Assembly: GCA_035519135.1 (NCBI GenBank)
Contig: DATIWX010000133.1
Span: forward strand, 62,001 to 126,000
Source: VBDM01 sp035519135
GTDB taxonomy: Bacteria; Pseudomonadota; Gammaproteobacteria; Burkholderiales; SG8-39
Length of the DNA: 64,000 nucleotides
Direction of reading: 5' to 3'
Below, one piece after another: positions 31,396 through 40,218 of this stretch. The stretch's first letter is position 1; every line of letters starts with the position of its first letter. The translations under genes were made by a program, and so were the position numbers. The notes under the pieces are model-generated. The model was not told the origin of the DNA. It made no database searches and saw only the letters and a program-made list of their open reading frames with translations.

Positions 31396-33615
31396 CTACG
31401 TTCTGGAGCGGCGACGCAAAGTCCGGACGTGGCGCGGGCCGCTCGCGGAGTCGCCCGCCAGCACAAGGTCGAGGCGGCTCGTTTCGAGATCCACGCGGGC
31501 GATCTTCACCCTCACCCGGTCGGCGAGCCGGAACTGCTTGCGGGTGCGGTCTCCCACCAACTGATGCCGCGTGGCATCGAACTGGAAATAGTCCTGCCCG
31601 AGCTCGGAGATGTGTACCAGACCCTCGACGTAGAAATCGTCCAGCGCGACGAAGATGCCGAACCCCGTCACCGCGGAGACCGAGCCCTCGAACTCCTCGC
31701 CGACGCGATCGCGCATGTAGTAGCACTTGAGCCAGGATGCGACCTCGCGGGTGGCCTCGTCCGCGCGGCGCTCGGTCTGCGAGCAATGCGCTCCGAGGTC
31801 GGACCAGTTGCCCGGCTTGTACCGTCCCCCGGCGAGCACCGCCTTGATCGAGCGGTGCACGAGCAGGTCGGGGTAGCGGCGGATAGGCGAGGTGAAGTGA
31901 GTGTAGTGCTCGTACGCGAGGCCGAAGTGTCCCACATTCTCGGGGCTGTACTGAGCCTGCTGCAGGGAGCGCAATAGCACGGTCTGCAGCAGCTGCACGT
32001 CGGGCCGTTTGCGCACGGTCTCGAGAAGCTTGGCGTAGTGCTTCGCCGTCGGCTTGTCGCCGCCCGCGAGCTGCAGGCCGAAGCCCTTCAGGAACTCCCG
32101 CAGCGCCTTCAGTTTTTCGGGCGTCGGACCTTCGTGAATGCGGTACAGGGCCGGATGCTCGCGCGCCGACAGGAAATCCGAGGAGCAGACGTTGGCCGCG
32201 AGCATGCATTCCTCGATGATACGGTGGGCGTCGTTGCGCTCCACCCGGTCGATGCGCAGAAGGCGGTCGTGCTCGTCGAAAATGAACTGGGTCTCTATGG
32301 TCTCGAAGTCGATCGCACCGCGTTCCTCGCGCGCCTTGAGCAAGGCCCTGAAGAGCTGCTCCAGCAGCTGCAGGCGGGGCAACAAGCCCTTCAGAGCGCG
32401 CGCGGCGTCGCCCTGCGGATTCGCCAGCGCGGCGGCGACTGCCGTATACGTAAGGCGCGCGCGCGAGCGCATCACTGCAGGATAGAAGCGATACCGCCCG
32501 ATCTGGCCCCTCGGTCCGATCGCCATGTCGCAGGCCATGCACAGACGCTCGACGTCCGGGTTGAGCGAGCACAGGCCGTTCGACAGGCGTTCCGGCAGCA
32601 TCGGAATGACGCGGCGCGGGAAATAGACCGAGTTGCCGCGTTCGCGAGCTTCCGCGTCGAGCGAGTCGCCGTCGCGCACGTAGTGGCTCACGTCGGCGAT
32701 AGCGACGATGAGCCGGAACCCCTCCTTCGTCTTCTCGCAATACACCGCATCATCGAAGTCCTTCGCGGTCTCGCCGTCGATCGTTACGAGCTCCAGAGGG
32801 CGCAGGTCCTCGCGGCCCGCCAGATCGGCCGAGCGCGGCGCATCGGGGAACCTCGCAGCGAGCTCTTCCGAGCGTTCGGAGAACTTGAAGGGCAGGTCGT
32901 GCTTGCGCAGAGCGATCTCGATCTCGATCCCGGGGTCGGTCGCCTCGCCCAGCACCTCGACGATGCGGCCGATCGGCTGGGCATGGCCGTCGGGCTGCGC
33001 GGTCAGCTCGGTGACCACCACCTGCCCGGCCCGCGCGCCGGCCGCATCCTCCGCGGCGACGAGAATGTTCTGCCCGATGCGCCTCTCCGAAGGCTCGACG
33101 AACAGAACGCCGTGCTCGCGGTGAAGCCGCCCGACGATGCGATGGTTGACGCGCTCGATTATCTCTACGATCTTGCCTTCCCTGCGCCCGCGGCGATCCA
33201 CCCCCGATTCGCGCACCATGACGCGGTCGCCGTGGAGGACCTTTTTCATCTCGTGCGGGGCAAGATAGAGGTCTTCGCCCTCCTCGGGAACGACGAAGCC
33301 GTATCCGTCCGGGTGCCCTTCGACGCGGCCCGCGAAGACGTCGAGCTTGGTCGCGACCAGGATCGCGCCCTTGCGGTTGCGCAGTATCTGCGCCTCGCGC
33401 TCCATTGCCGCGAGGCGCCGCTCGAAGGCTTCGCGCTCGTCCGGGCCGATCGCCAGGCGCCGGGCGAGCTCGGCGTCGGTGAGCGGCACGCCGGCCTCGG
33501 CGAGCGTCTGCAGGATGAACTCGCGGCTCGCTATGGGATTCTCGTAGCGCGCTGCCTCCCGCTCGCGATGGGGGTCGGCCGTGCGATGATCGTGGCGCTT
33601 CTTCGTTGATCGCAT
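31396..33615 (-). CDS. rnr: Ribonuclease R
   Basis: 739 residues. N-terminal winged helix (REFILQTLAEAGVPLTDAELARRL), cold-shock domains (GRVEGHPDGYGFVVPEEGEDLYL), the RNB catalytic domain (DGETAKDFDDAVYCEKT, with the Asp cluster that binds Mg2+; ARERGNSVYFPRRVIPMLPE), and a C-terminal S1 domain (VSAVTGFGIFVALDDFYVEGLVHISEL). A 3'-5' exoribonuclease that degrades structured RNA. The ATG at 33615 has no clear ribosome-binding site. Confidence 0.97.
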   Translation of the reverse strand: MRSTKKRHDHRTADPHREREAARYENPIASREFILQTLAEAGVPLTDAELARRLAIGPDEREAFERRLAAMEREAQILRNRKGAILVATKLDVFAGRVEGHPDGYGFVVPEEGEDLYLAPHEMKKVLHGDRVMVRESGVDRRGRREGKIVEIIERVNHRIVGRLHREHGVLFVEPSERRIGQNILVAAEDAAGARAGQVVVTELTAQPDGHAQPIGRIVEVLGEATDPGIEIEIALRKHDLPFKFSERSEELAARFPDAPRSADLAGREDLRPLELVTIDGETAKDFDDAVYCEKTKEGFRLIVAIADVSHYVRDGDSLDAEARERGNSVYFPRRVIPMLPERLSNGLCSLNPDVERLCMACDMAIGPRGQIGRYRFYPAVMRSRARLTYTAVAAALANPQGDAARALKGLLPRLQLLEQLFRALLKAREERGAIDFETIETQFIFDEHDRLLRIDRVERNDAHRIIEECMLAANVCSSDFLSAREHPALYRIHEGPTPEKLKALREFLKGFGLQLAGGDKPTAKHYAKLLETVRKRPDVQLLQTVLLRSLQQAQYSPENVGHFGLAYEHYTHFTSPIRRYPDLLVHRSIKAVLAGGRYKPGNWSDLGAHCSQTERRADEATREVASWLKCYYMRDRVGEEFEGSVSAVTGFGIFVALDDFYVEGLVHISELGQDYFQFDATRHQLVGDRTRKQFRLADRVRVKIARVDLETSRLDLVLAGDSASGPRHVRTLRRRSRT

Positions 33616-33620
33616 CTACG

Positions 33621-33648
33621 TTGACAAACTGCTGCTTTCCTATAGAAT
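33621..33648 (+). promoter_or_regulatory. Strong sigma-70 promoter of tRNA-Leu
   Basis: Perfect TTGACA (33621-33626), 16 bp, TAGAAT (33643-33648), followed by a GC-rich discriminator (GCGCTCGGGC). It lies 40 bp upstream of the tRNA and is typical of stable-RNA promoters. Confidence 0.75.
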
Positions 33649-33688
33649 CCGCGCTCGGGCTGAAGACCGGAACTGGCGCGGCCCTTTC

Positions 33689-33775
<87 letters not shown>

Positions 33776-33803
33776 GGTCCGGCGATACCCGCATCACTCC
33801 CGA

Positions 33804-34571
33804 TCAAGTCGAGCTCGCAAATCCGCCGTCGATCACGATCACCTCGCCGGTCACGAAGCGGTTCGATAGAACCAGGGACATCATCGTCTCCGCGACGTCT
33901 TCCGCGGTGACGCAGCGCTTGAGCGGCGTCGCCCTGGCGCGCTTGCCCATCAAATCCTCGTATTTGTCCTTCAGCATTCGTTGCATCCAGTCGCCCTCCA
34001 TCCAGCCCGGTGCGACCGCGTTGACGCGAACCTCCGGTCCGAGATTATAGGCGAGGGTCTTGGTCAGGTTGACCACCGCAGCCTTGCTCGCCGCGTAGGG
34101 CAGCGGCTGCGGCCCGGGGCGCAGGCCCACGATGCTGGCGGTATTGACGACGCAGCCCTTGGCGGCGCGCAGCAGCGGCACCGCGGCGCGCGTCACCTGG
34201 AACAGGCCGCGGACGTTCACCGCGAACACGCGGTCCCAGTTCTCGAGCGACAGGCTCTCGAGGTCCTTCGGCTTCCACTGAGCGGTGGTGCCGGCGTTGT
34301 TGATGAGCACGTCGAGCCGACCGAATTCCTTTTCGACGCTCTTCAGCATCGCGCGGACGCCCGCTTCGTCGGCCACGTCGCACCGCGAAAGCAGCGTTCG
34401 GACACCACTGCGGCCAGCCTCCTCGGCGACCGCGCTGGCTTCCTTCTCGCTGCGGCTGTAGTTGATCGCGACGTCGTATCCGGCGCGCGCAAGGGCGAGG
34501 ACCGCCGCGCGGCCGATGCCGCTCGCTGCTCCGGTCACCAGCGCCGCGCGTTTGGTCTCAGGTGTGGGCAT
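33804..34571 (-). CDS. Short-chain dehydrogenase/reductase
   Basis: 255 residues; classical SDR. The NAD(P) motif is TGAASGIGRA (14-23), NNAG follows at about 91-94, and the catalytic Ser/Tyr/Lys are in NTASIVG and YAASKAA. C-terminal GEVIVIDGGFASS. The closest resemblance is to FabG-like or aryl-alcohol SDRs; substrate unknown. First gene downstream of tRNA-Leu and last of a five-gene minus-strand block ending just before purA. Confidence 0.88.
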   Translation of the reverse strand: MPTPETKRAALVTGAASGIGRAAVLALARAGYDVAINYSRSEKEASAVAEEAGRSGVRTLLSRCDVADEAGVRAMLKSVEKEFGRLDVLINNAGTTAQWKPKDLESLSLENWDRVFAVNVRGLFQVTRAAVPLLRAAKGCVVNTASIVGLRPGPQPLPYAASKAAVVNLTKTLAYNLGPEVRVNAVAPGWMEGDWMQRMLKDKYEDLMGKRARATPLKRCVTAEDVAETMMSLVLSNRFVTGEVIVIDGGFASST

Positions 34572-34584
34572 GGGGCTTGGTTTC

Positions 34585-35427
34585 CTACAATCCGAGAACG
34601 CGCTCGGCGTTCCCGTGAAAGATCTTCTCCATCACGGCATCGGAGTAGCCTAGCTCCTGCCACTCCTTGAGGATGCGCGCGTAAGGCAAACTGGGATAGT
34701 CGCTGCCGAACATGATCTTGTCCTGGAGGCGCGCGCGCATGTCCACCTTGAGCTGCGCAGGGAAATACTTCGGCGCCCAGCCGGACATCTCCCAGTAGAC
34801 GTTTCCCTTGTGCAGCGCGACCGCGGTGGTCTCTTCGACCCAGGGCCAGCCGGGGTGCGCCATGACGATCTTCAGGTTGGGAAAGTCGGCGGCGAGGTCG
34901 TCGATCGCCGAAGGGTGCGCGTGCCGGATCCTGGCTCCCATCCCCCCCGGCGTGCCGGCGCCCATGCCGGTCGTGCCGACGTCGATCATCACCGCGGCCT
35001 TCAGGGAATCGATGAGCTCGAATAGCGGATAGTAACGCCGGTCGTTCACGGCGAAATGCTGCATGATCGGATGGAAGTGAAAACCGACGAGCCCCAGCTC
35101 GCGAACCGCCTTCTTCGCCTGCGCCATCGCGACCTCGCCCTTCGCGGGCTCGAGCGCTCCCCAGGCCTGGATGACGCGTTTGGGATGGCGCTTCCACATC
35201 GCATGCACATACTCGTTGGTCACGGGCGGCGTCTTGATCGTCGTCTCCAGATCGAGCGCGACCAGCAGCGCCTCGACGCCGGCGTCGGTGAATTCGCGGA
35301 TGACCTCGTCCTCGGCCTTCGCGGTCCAGCCGCGATTCCAGTACTTGGCGAGCGCGTCCACATAGGGCCCCTGGCACGCGATCCATTCCTTCGTTCCGGG
35401 GTAGCAGTGCAGGTCGATGATTCGCAT
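34585..35427 (-). CDS. Amidohydrolase_2 (ACMSD-like) family protein
   Basis: 280 residues, TIM-barrel metal hydrolase/decarboxylase. Metal-site candidates: DLHCYPG at the N-terminus (the second His of the usual HxH is replaced by Cys-Tyr), GFHFHPIMQHF, MAHPGWPW and GSDYPSLPYAR. Relatives decarboxylate or hydrolyse aromatic or ring-derived acids. Thirteen bases upstream of the SDR start, same strand. The altered HxH leaves the metal content uncertain. Confidence 0.82.
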   Translation of the reverse strand: MRIIDLHCYPGTKEWIACQGPYVDALAKYWNRGWTAKAEDEVIREFTDAGVEALLVALDLETTIKTPPVTNEYVHAMWKRHPKRVIQAWGALEPAKGEVAMAQAKKAVRELGLVGFHFHPIMQHFAVNDRRYYPLFELIDSLKAAVMIDVGTTGMGAGTPGGMGARIRHAHPSAIDDLAADFPNLKIVMAHPGWPWVEETTAVALHKGNVYWEMSGWAPKYFPAQLKVDMRARLQDKIMFGSDYPSLPYARILKEWQELGYSDAVMEKIFHGNAERVLGL

Positions 35428-35443
35428 TAATTTCCCCAGGGGG

Positions 35444-36400
35444 TCACTGGCGCGGGATCCTGTAGGCCTTGACCGTTTCGGCGGCGCGGCCTCGCTCGGC
35501 GGCCATGAACGCGCCGAATTCCTCTGGCGAGCCGACCGCCACCTCGACGAACTGGCTTTCGAGGTACTCCGCCATCTTGGGCTCGCGGTATAGCTTGCTG
35601 AGCTCGGCGTTCATGCGCCGCACGGCGGCGTCGGGGCTGCCGGCGCCGGTCACCAGGCCCCACCACACGCGCAGCGGATACGCGCCGAGCCCGACCTCGT
35701 TCATGGTCGGCACGGCCGGGGCGATGCGCGAGCGCTGGGTACCCTGGATCGCGAGCATCTTTATCTTGCCGCTGTTGAGCTGGCCGACCACGTTGCCCAT
35801 GCCGATCTTCGTGACGTCGATCTCGCCCGAGAGCAGCGCGGCCACCACGTTGCCGCCTCCCTTGTACGGAATCCCGGCGACATCGACCTGCCATTGCTGC
35901 GCCAGCCATTGGCGGAACACATCGTTCGACGAGCCGGGCCCCAGGGTGCCGAAGTTTACCTTGCCCGGATTCTTCCTGGCGTACGCCTGCAGCTCGGCGA
36001 TGGTGCTCACCGGCAGCGCGGCCTTGGCGAGGATGCCTTCGAACAGGAAGAAAAGATTGGTGACCGGCACGAAGTCCCTGGCCGGGTCGTAAGGCAGGTT
36101 CGAAAAGAGGTGCGGATTGAACGCCATCGCGTCCGAATTGACCACGCACACCGTGTAACCGTCCGGTGGGGCATTGCGGCAGGCTTCGGCGCCGATCACC
36201 CAGTTCCCGCCGGGTCGGTTGTCCACCACGATCGGCTGGCCGAGCCGCGGCGACAGCTCCTGCGCGGTCGCGCGCATCACGATATCGGTCGTCGCACCCG
36301 GCGGCAGGGGGACGATCATGCGAATCGGCCTGGACGGATAAGGCTGGGCGAGCGCGGCGCTAGCGAAGATGCCGGCCGCCACTGCGATCACTGCGCGCAT
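35444..36400 (-). CDS. Bug/TctC-family periplasmic solute-binding protein
   Basis: 318 residues: signal peptide MRAVIAVAAGIFASAALAQP, then YPSRPIRMIVPLPPGATTDIVMR, the usual start of mature Bug proteins, and VIDNRPGGNWVIGAEAC. Such proteins bind carboxylates and are abundant in Burkholderiales, often without a nearby TctAB permease, as here. Its start overlaps the end of the next Bug gene by 13 bases. Confidence 0.92.
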   Translation of the reverse strand: MRAVIAVAAGIFASAALAQPYPSRPIRMIVPLPPGATTDIVMRATAQELSPRLGQPIVVDNRPGGNWVIGAEACRNAPPDGYTVCVVNSDAMAFNPHLFSNLPYDPARDFVPVTNLFFLFEGILAKAALPVSTIAELQAYARKNPGKVNFGTLGPGSSNDVFRQWLAQQWQVDVAGIPYKGGGNVVAALLSGEIDVTKIGMGNVVGQLNSGKIKMLAIQGTQRSRIAPAVPTMNEVGLGAYPLRVWWGLVTGAGSPDAAVRRMNAELSKLYREPKMAEYLESQFVEVAVGSPEEFGAFMAAERGRAAETVKAYRIPRQ

Positions 36401-37281
36401 GACTTCGCTCCTTCTTCGATCAGGCGGATGATGTGCCCGAACTGCCGGTCATCTTCTTCCATATAGGACGCGAAGTCGTCCGCAAAGCGCCAGCGTACCG
36501 TGAAGGCGCTGGCCGCGGCTTCGCGCTGGAACTCCGCGTCGTGCGCCACTGCGCGCAGCGCCGAGACGAATTCTTCGCACAGGCTCGAGGGAACGCCTCG
36601 CGGCGCCACCAGCCCGCGCCAGTGGGCGACGTGCCATTTCACGTCCAGCGCCTCTCCGACCGTCGGGACCTCGGGAAAGCGGGCATGGCGCGCGTCTTCC
36701 ATCGTGACCAGCGCGCGCGCCTGCCCCGAGAAGAGAAACGCGCGCGCGTCGGTCATCGTGATCGGCGCCACGTCGGCGTGGCCGGCAAGCACGTTCTCCA
36801 GGCCCTGCTCGCCGCTCAGCGTCTCCGTCCAGTCGAGCCGCGAGGGGCTGATACCGGCCGCGTCCAGCAGGCCGGCGAGAGCGAATTTCCACACGCCGAA
36901 GTGCGGCCCGCCCGACCCCCTGAGTTTTCTCCCCCTGAAGGCTTCGACGAACTCGCGCGCCGTGCGCCAGGGCGCGGCCGCGGCCACGATCACGGCGGCC
37001 GACTCGACATACGGAACGGCGAGCGGCGTGTAGTTGCGCGGCGTGAGCGTCGTCAGGCCGCGATGCCAATGCATCATGCCGATCTCCCCCGTGATGAGCC
37101 CGATGACGCTGCCATCCGCCGGCGCCTCGGCGATCGCCGCGTGGCCGGCCACAGCGCCGGTCCGGTTCACCACCTCGATACGTCGCCCGAGGTGCTTCCC
37201 CAGGTACAGCGCCGCAAGGCGCGCGCGCTGGTCGCTGCCGCCGCCCGCAACGTAAGGTACGATGAGCCGGATCGCCGTCAC
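36388..37281 (-). CDS. Bug/TctC-family protein lacking a signal peptide
   Basis: 297 residues from GTG 37281, which overlaps the ligase stop (GTGA). The protein begins MTAIRLIVPYVAGGGSDQRARL, i.e. directly at the point where mature Bug proteins begin after signal cleavage. Reading further upstream in frame gives only an Arg/Gly-rich shadow of the ligase gene, with no hydrophobic leader. The fold signature otherwise holds (EVVNRTGAVAGHAAIAEAPADG). It may be a cytoplasmic binding protein or an export-defective copy. Confidence 0.78.
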   Translation of the reverse strand: MTAIRLIVPYVAGGGSDQRARLAALYLGKHLGRRIEVVNRTGAVAGHAAIAEAPADGSVIGLITGEIGMMHWHRGLTTLTPRNYTPLAVPYVESAAVIVAAAAPWRTAREFVEAFRGRKLRGSGGPHFGVWKFALAGLLDAAGISPSRLDWTETLSGEQGLENVLAGHADVAPITMTDARAFLFSGQARALVTMEDARHARFPEVPTVGEALDVKWHVAHWRGLVAPRGVPSSLCEEFVSALRAVAHDAEFQREAAASAFTVRWRFADDFASYMEEDDRQFGHIIRLIEEGAKSCAQ

Positions 37282-38906
37282 TGGCGGGAGGCCATCTCCG
37301 ACAGCGCCTTCTTGGACACCTTGCCGAACGTCGACACCGGAAAATCGTCGCAGACCAGCAGCCGCTCGGGCAGCTTGAACTTGGCGATCTCCTTGTCCTT
37401 GAGGAATTCGACCAGCTCCTTCAGCTCCAGCCGGGAATTTTTCTTGAGAACCACGCAGGCGCACATCTTCTCGCCCAGGTTGGGGTCAGGCACCGGCACG
37501 CAGGCCACGTTCTGCACCGACGGATGCGCGAGGATCAGGTTCTCGATCTCCTCGGCGCTGATCTTCTCGCCGCCGCGGTTGATGAGGTCCTTCTTCCTGC
37601 CCTCGACCACGTAGTTCCCGGAGGGATGCAGGCGCATCAGGTCGCCCGAACGGTAGAAACCGTCCGGCGTGAATTGCCGCGCGTTGTATTCGGGAACGCC
37701 GTAGTAGCCGCGCAGGGTATAGGGCCCGCGGCAGGTAAGCTCGCCGACTTCTCCGCGAGCGACCTCCCTGCCCTCCTCGTCCACCAGCTTGACCTCGTCG
37801 TCGGCAGAAAGGGGCCGGCCGCAGGTTTCCATGCGCACGTCCTCGGGATCGTCGAGACGCACGAAGAACAGCATCCCCTCGGACATGCCGAAATTCTCCT
37901 GCACGGTAACGCTCGGAATGAGCTGCTTGGTGCGCGCCCTCACCTCCGGCTGCATGCGCTGGCCTCCGCTCTGGATGATGCGCAGGGAGGACAGATCGTA
38001 CGTGCCGATCGCCGCATCGTTGATGAGGCGGATCAGCAGCGCCGGCACCACCTTGAGGTGGGTCACGCGGTGCCGCTCGATCAGCCGGAACAGGTCCTCC
38101 GGCTTCGTGCTCGCGGAGAGGACGACCTTGGCGCCCTGGAGCATGTAACCCTGCAGCCCGGGGCACGCGAGCGGAAGGTTGTGCGCGATCGGCAGCGCCA
38201 GCAGCAGCACCGAGTCGCCCGTGACGGCGCACACCTCCACCGCGATCCTGGAGTTGTAGACGTAGTCGTTGTGGGTCCGTGGAATCAGCTTGGGCACGCC
38301 GGTCGTGCCGCCCGAGAGCTGGAAGATCGCGGGATCGGTGGGGGCGATCCTGAGCGCGCGCAGCGCTTCGACCCGTCTCTTCGGCTCGCGCGCAACGAGA
38401 TCCCCGAGGGAGAGGAAACCCGCGGGCGCGCTGCCCAGCACGATTCCCCGCTTCACCGATGGCGCCTCGTTCCGGACCCGGCGGACCATCGCGGTGAAAT
38501 CGAAGTCACCGTGCCGGTCGGGAGTCACGCAGGCAGCCGCGCCCGAGAGCTTTGCGAACTGGCTGACCTCGAGAAAGCGGTGCGTCGACAGCGCGGCGAT
38601 GGGGATGCAGCCGATCTTCTGGAGCGCGAAATAAAGGTAGACGAACTCGACGACGTTGGGCAGCTGCACCACGACCCGGTCGAGGGGCGCGAGTCCCTCG
38701 TCGAGAAGGTTCAGCGCGAGGCGGTCGGAGATGCGGTCGATCTCGGCATAGGTGACGCGAGCGTCGCGGTCGATGATAGCGACCCGCTCGGCGTAGCGTT
38801 CGAAAAGGGGGGCGAACTCCTCGGCAAGCGACAGATCCCGCCAGTAGCCCTTGGCGCGGTACGCCTTCGCGAATTCCGGCGGAAACGAGACGACTCCGTT
38901 CAGCAC
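37278..38906 (-). CDS. Aryl-acid adenylate ligase (EntE/DhbE-like; possibly salicylate type)
   Basis: 542 residues from GTG 38906 with AAAGGAGAG upstream. P-loop LSGGTTGVPK (198-206), core YRSGDLMRL, RKKDLINRGGEKIS and C-terminal TFGKVSKKAL with the catalytic Lys. It aligns throughout with 2,3-dihydroxybenzoate-AMP ligases. The specificity segment AHNLPLACPG (N243, L244, C248) keeps the carboxylate-facing Asn but has Cys where dihydroxybenzoate enzymes have Ser, as in salicylate-activating enzymes. No carrier protein or NRPS is nearby, so a CoA-ligase role in catabolism is more likely than siderophore synthesis. Confidence 0.8.
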   Translation of the reverse strand: MLNGVVSFPPEFAKAYRAKGYWRDLSLAEEFAPLFERYAERVAIIDRDARVTYAEIDRISDRLALNLLDEGLAPLDRVVVQLPNVVEFVYLYFALQKIGCIPIAALSTHRFLEVSQFAKLSGAAACVTPDRHGDFDFTAMVRRVRNEAPSVKRGIVLGSAPAGFLSLGDLVAREPKRRVEALRALRIAPTDPAIFQLSGGTTGVPKLIPRTHNDYVYNSRIAVEVCAVTGDSVLLLALPIAHNLPLACPGLQGYMLQGAKVVLSASTKPEDLFRLIERHRVTHLKVVPALLIRLINDAAIGTYDLSSLRIIQSGGQRMQPEVRARTKQLIPSVTVQENFGMSEGMLFFVRLDDPEDVRMETCGRPLSADDEVKLVDEEGREVARGEVGELTCRGPYTLRGYYGVPEYNARQFTPDGFYRSGDLMRLHPSGNYVVEGRKKDLINRGGEKISAEEIENLILAHPSVQNVACVPVPDPNLGEKMCACVVLKKNSRLELKELVEFLKDKEIAKFKLPERLLVCDDFPVSTFGKVSKKALSEMASRQ

Positions 38907-38918
38907 AACTCTCTCCTT

Positions 38919-40211
38919 TCAGTGGAACGGATGGCGGCGGACGATGGTTTCGTTTCTGTCCGCACCGGTCGAGATCATGTCCACGGGCACGCCGCATACC
39001 GCCTGCAGGCGCTCCAGATATTCACGCGCCCTCGCGGGCAGCTTGTCGTAGGCATTGATGCCCACGGTGCTTTCCTTCCATCCCCGGAGCGTCTCGTATA
39101 CGGGCTCGCAGCGCGCCGCCTCCTCGGCCCCTAGCGGAAGCAAGTCCTCGGGCTCCCCGTCAATGCGATAACCGGTGCACAGCTTCACCTCCTCCATTCC
39201 GTCGAGCACGTCGAGCTTGGTGATGCACAGGCCCGACACGCCGTTGATCTGGATGGAACGCCTCAGTGCGGCCGCGTCGAACCAGCCGCAGCGGCGCGGG
39301 CGTCCCGTGGTGGCGCCGAATTCCTGGCCGCGGGTGCGGAGCAGCTCGCCCGTGCTGTCGCCGAGCTCGGTAGGAAAGGGACCGGAGCCGACGCGCGTCG
39401 CATAGGCCTTGGTGATGCCGAGCACGTAGTGCAGCATCTGCGGCCCGATTCCGGCGCCCGCTGCCGCGGCGCCCGCGACGCAATTGCTCGAGGTCACAAA
39501 GGGGTAGGTGCCGTGGTCGATGTCCAGCAGCGCCCCTTGGGCGCCTTCGAAGAGCAGACTCTTGCCGGCGCCGATTGCCTGATGCAGCGCACGCGAAACG
39601 TCCGTGACCATGGGCCTCAGCCGGTGCGCGAGCGCGAGCGCCTCGTCGCGCGTCTTCGCGAGTTCCACGGGCTTCGCCGCGAGGTATTTCGTCAGGACGA
39701 AGTTGTGGAAGTCGAGCAGCGGCTCGAGCTTCGCTGTGAAGCGCTCGGGCACCAGCAAATCGCGAACACGGATCGCGCGGCGCGCGATCTTGTCCTCGTA
39801 GGCCGGCCCGATGCCCCGGCCGGTGGTGCCGATCTTGGCGGACCCTTGAGCCGACTCGCGGGCGACGTCGATCGCCGCGTGGAACGGCAGGATCAGGGGA
39901 CAAGCCTCCGAGACGCGCAGCCGCGCGGCGACCTCGACCCCGGCGCGCTCGAGCTCGTCCATCTCGTCGATCAGCGCCCGCGGAGAAAGGACCACCCCGT
40001 TGCCGATGTAGCAGGTCACGCCCTTCCTGAGGATTCCCGACGGGACAAGGTGCAGCACGGTCTTCTTGCCGCCGATCACCAGGGTGTGGCCGGCGTTGTG
40101 CCCGCCCTGGAAGCGCACCACGCCCTGGGCGTGGTCGGTGAGCCAGTCCACGACCTTGCCTTTGCCTTCGTCGCCCCACTGCGTGCCGATGACTACGACG
40201 TTCTTGCCCAT
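38919..40211 (-). CDS. purA: Adenylosuccinate synthetase
   Basis: 430 residues. The GTP-binding N-terminus is VVIGTQWGDEGKGKVVDWLTD, then GGHNAGHTL and GTTGRGIGPAYEDKIARR; C-terminal KLDVLDG. First committed step from IMP to AMP. It lies seven bases after hisZ, an arrangement conserved in beta-proteobacteria. Confidence 0.98.
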   Translation of the reverse strand: MGKNVVVIGTQWGDEGKGKVVDWLTDHAQGVVRFQGGHNAGHTLVIGGKKTVLHLVPSGILRKGVTCYIGNGVVLSPRALIDEMDELERAGVEVAARLRVSEACPLILPFHAAIDVARESAQGSAKIGTTGRGIGPAYEDKIARRAIRVRDLLVPERFTAKLEPLLDFHNFVLTKYLAAKPVELAKTRDEALALAHRLRPMVTDVSRALHQAIGAGKSLLFEGAQGALLDIDHGTYPFVTSSNCVAGAAAAGAGIGPQMLHYVLGITKAYATRVGSGPFPTELGDSTGELLRTRGQEFGATTGRPRRCGWFDAAALRRSIQINGVSGLCITKLDVLDGMEEVKLCTGYRIDGEPEDLLPLGAEEAARCEPVYETLRGWKESTVGINAYDKLPARAREYLERLQAVCGVPVDMISTGADRNETIVRRHPFH

Positions 40212-40218
40212 TCCGCCG

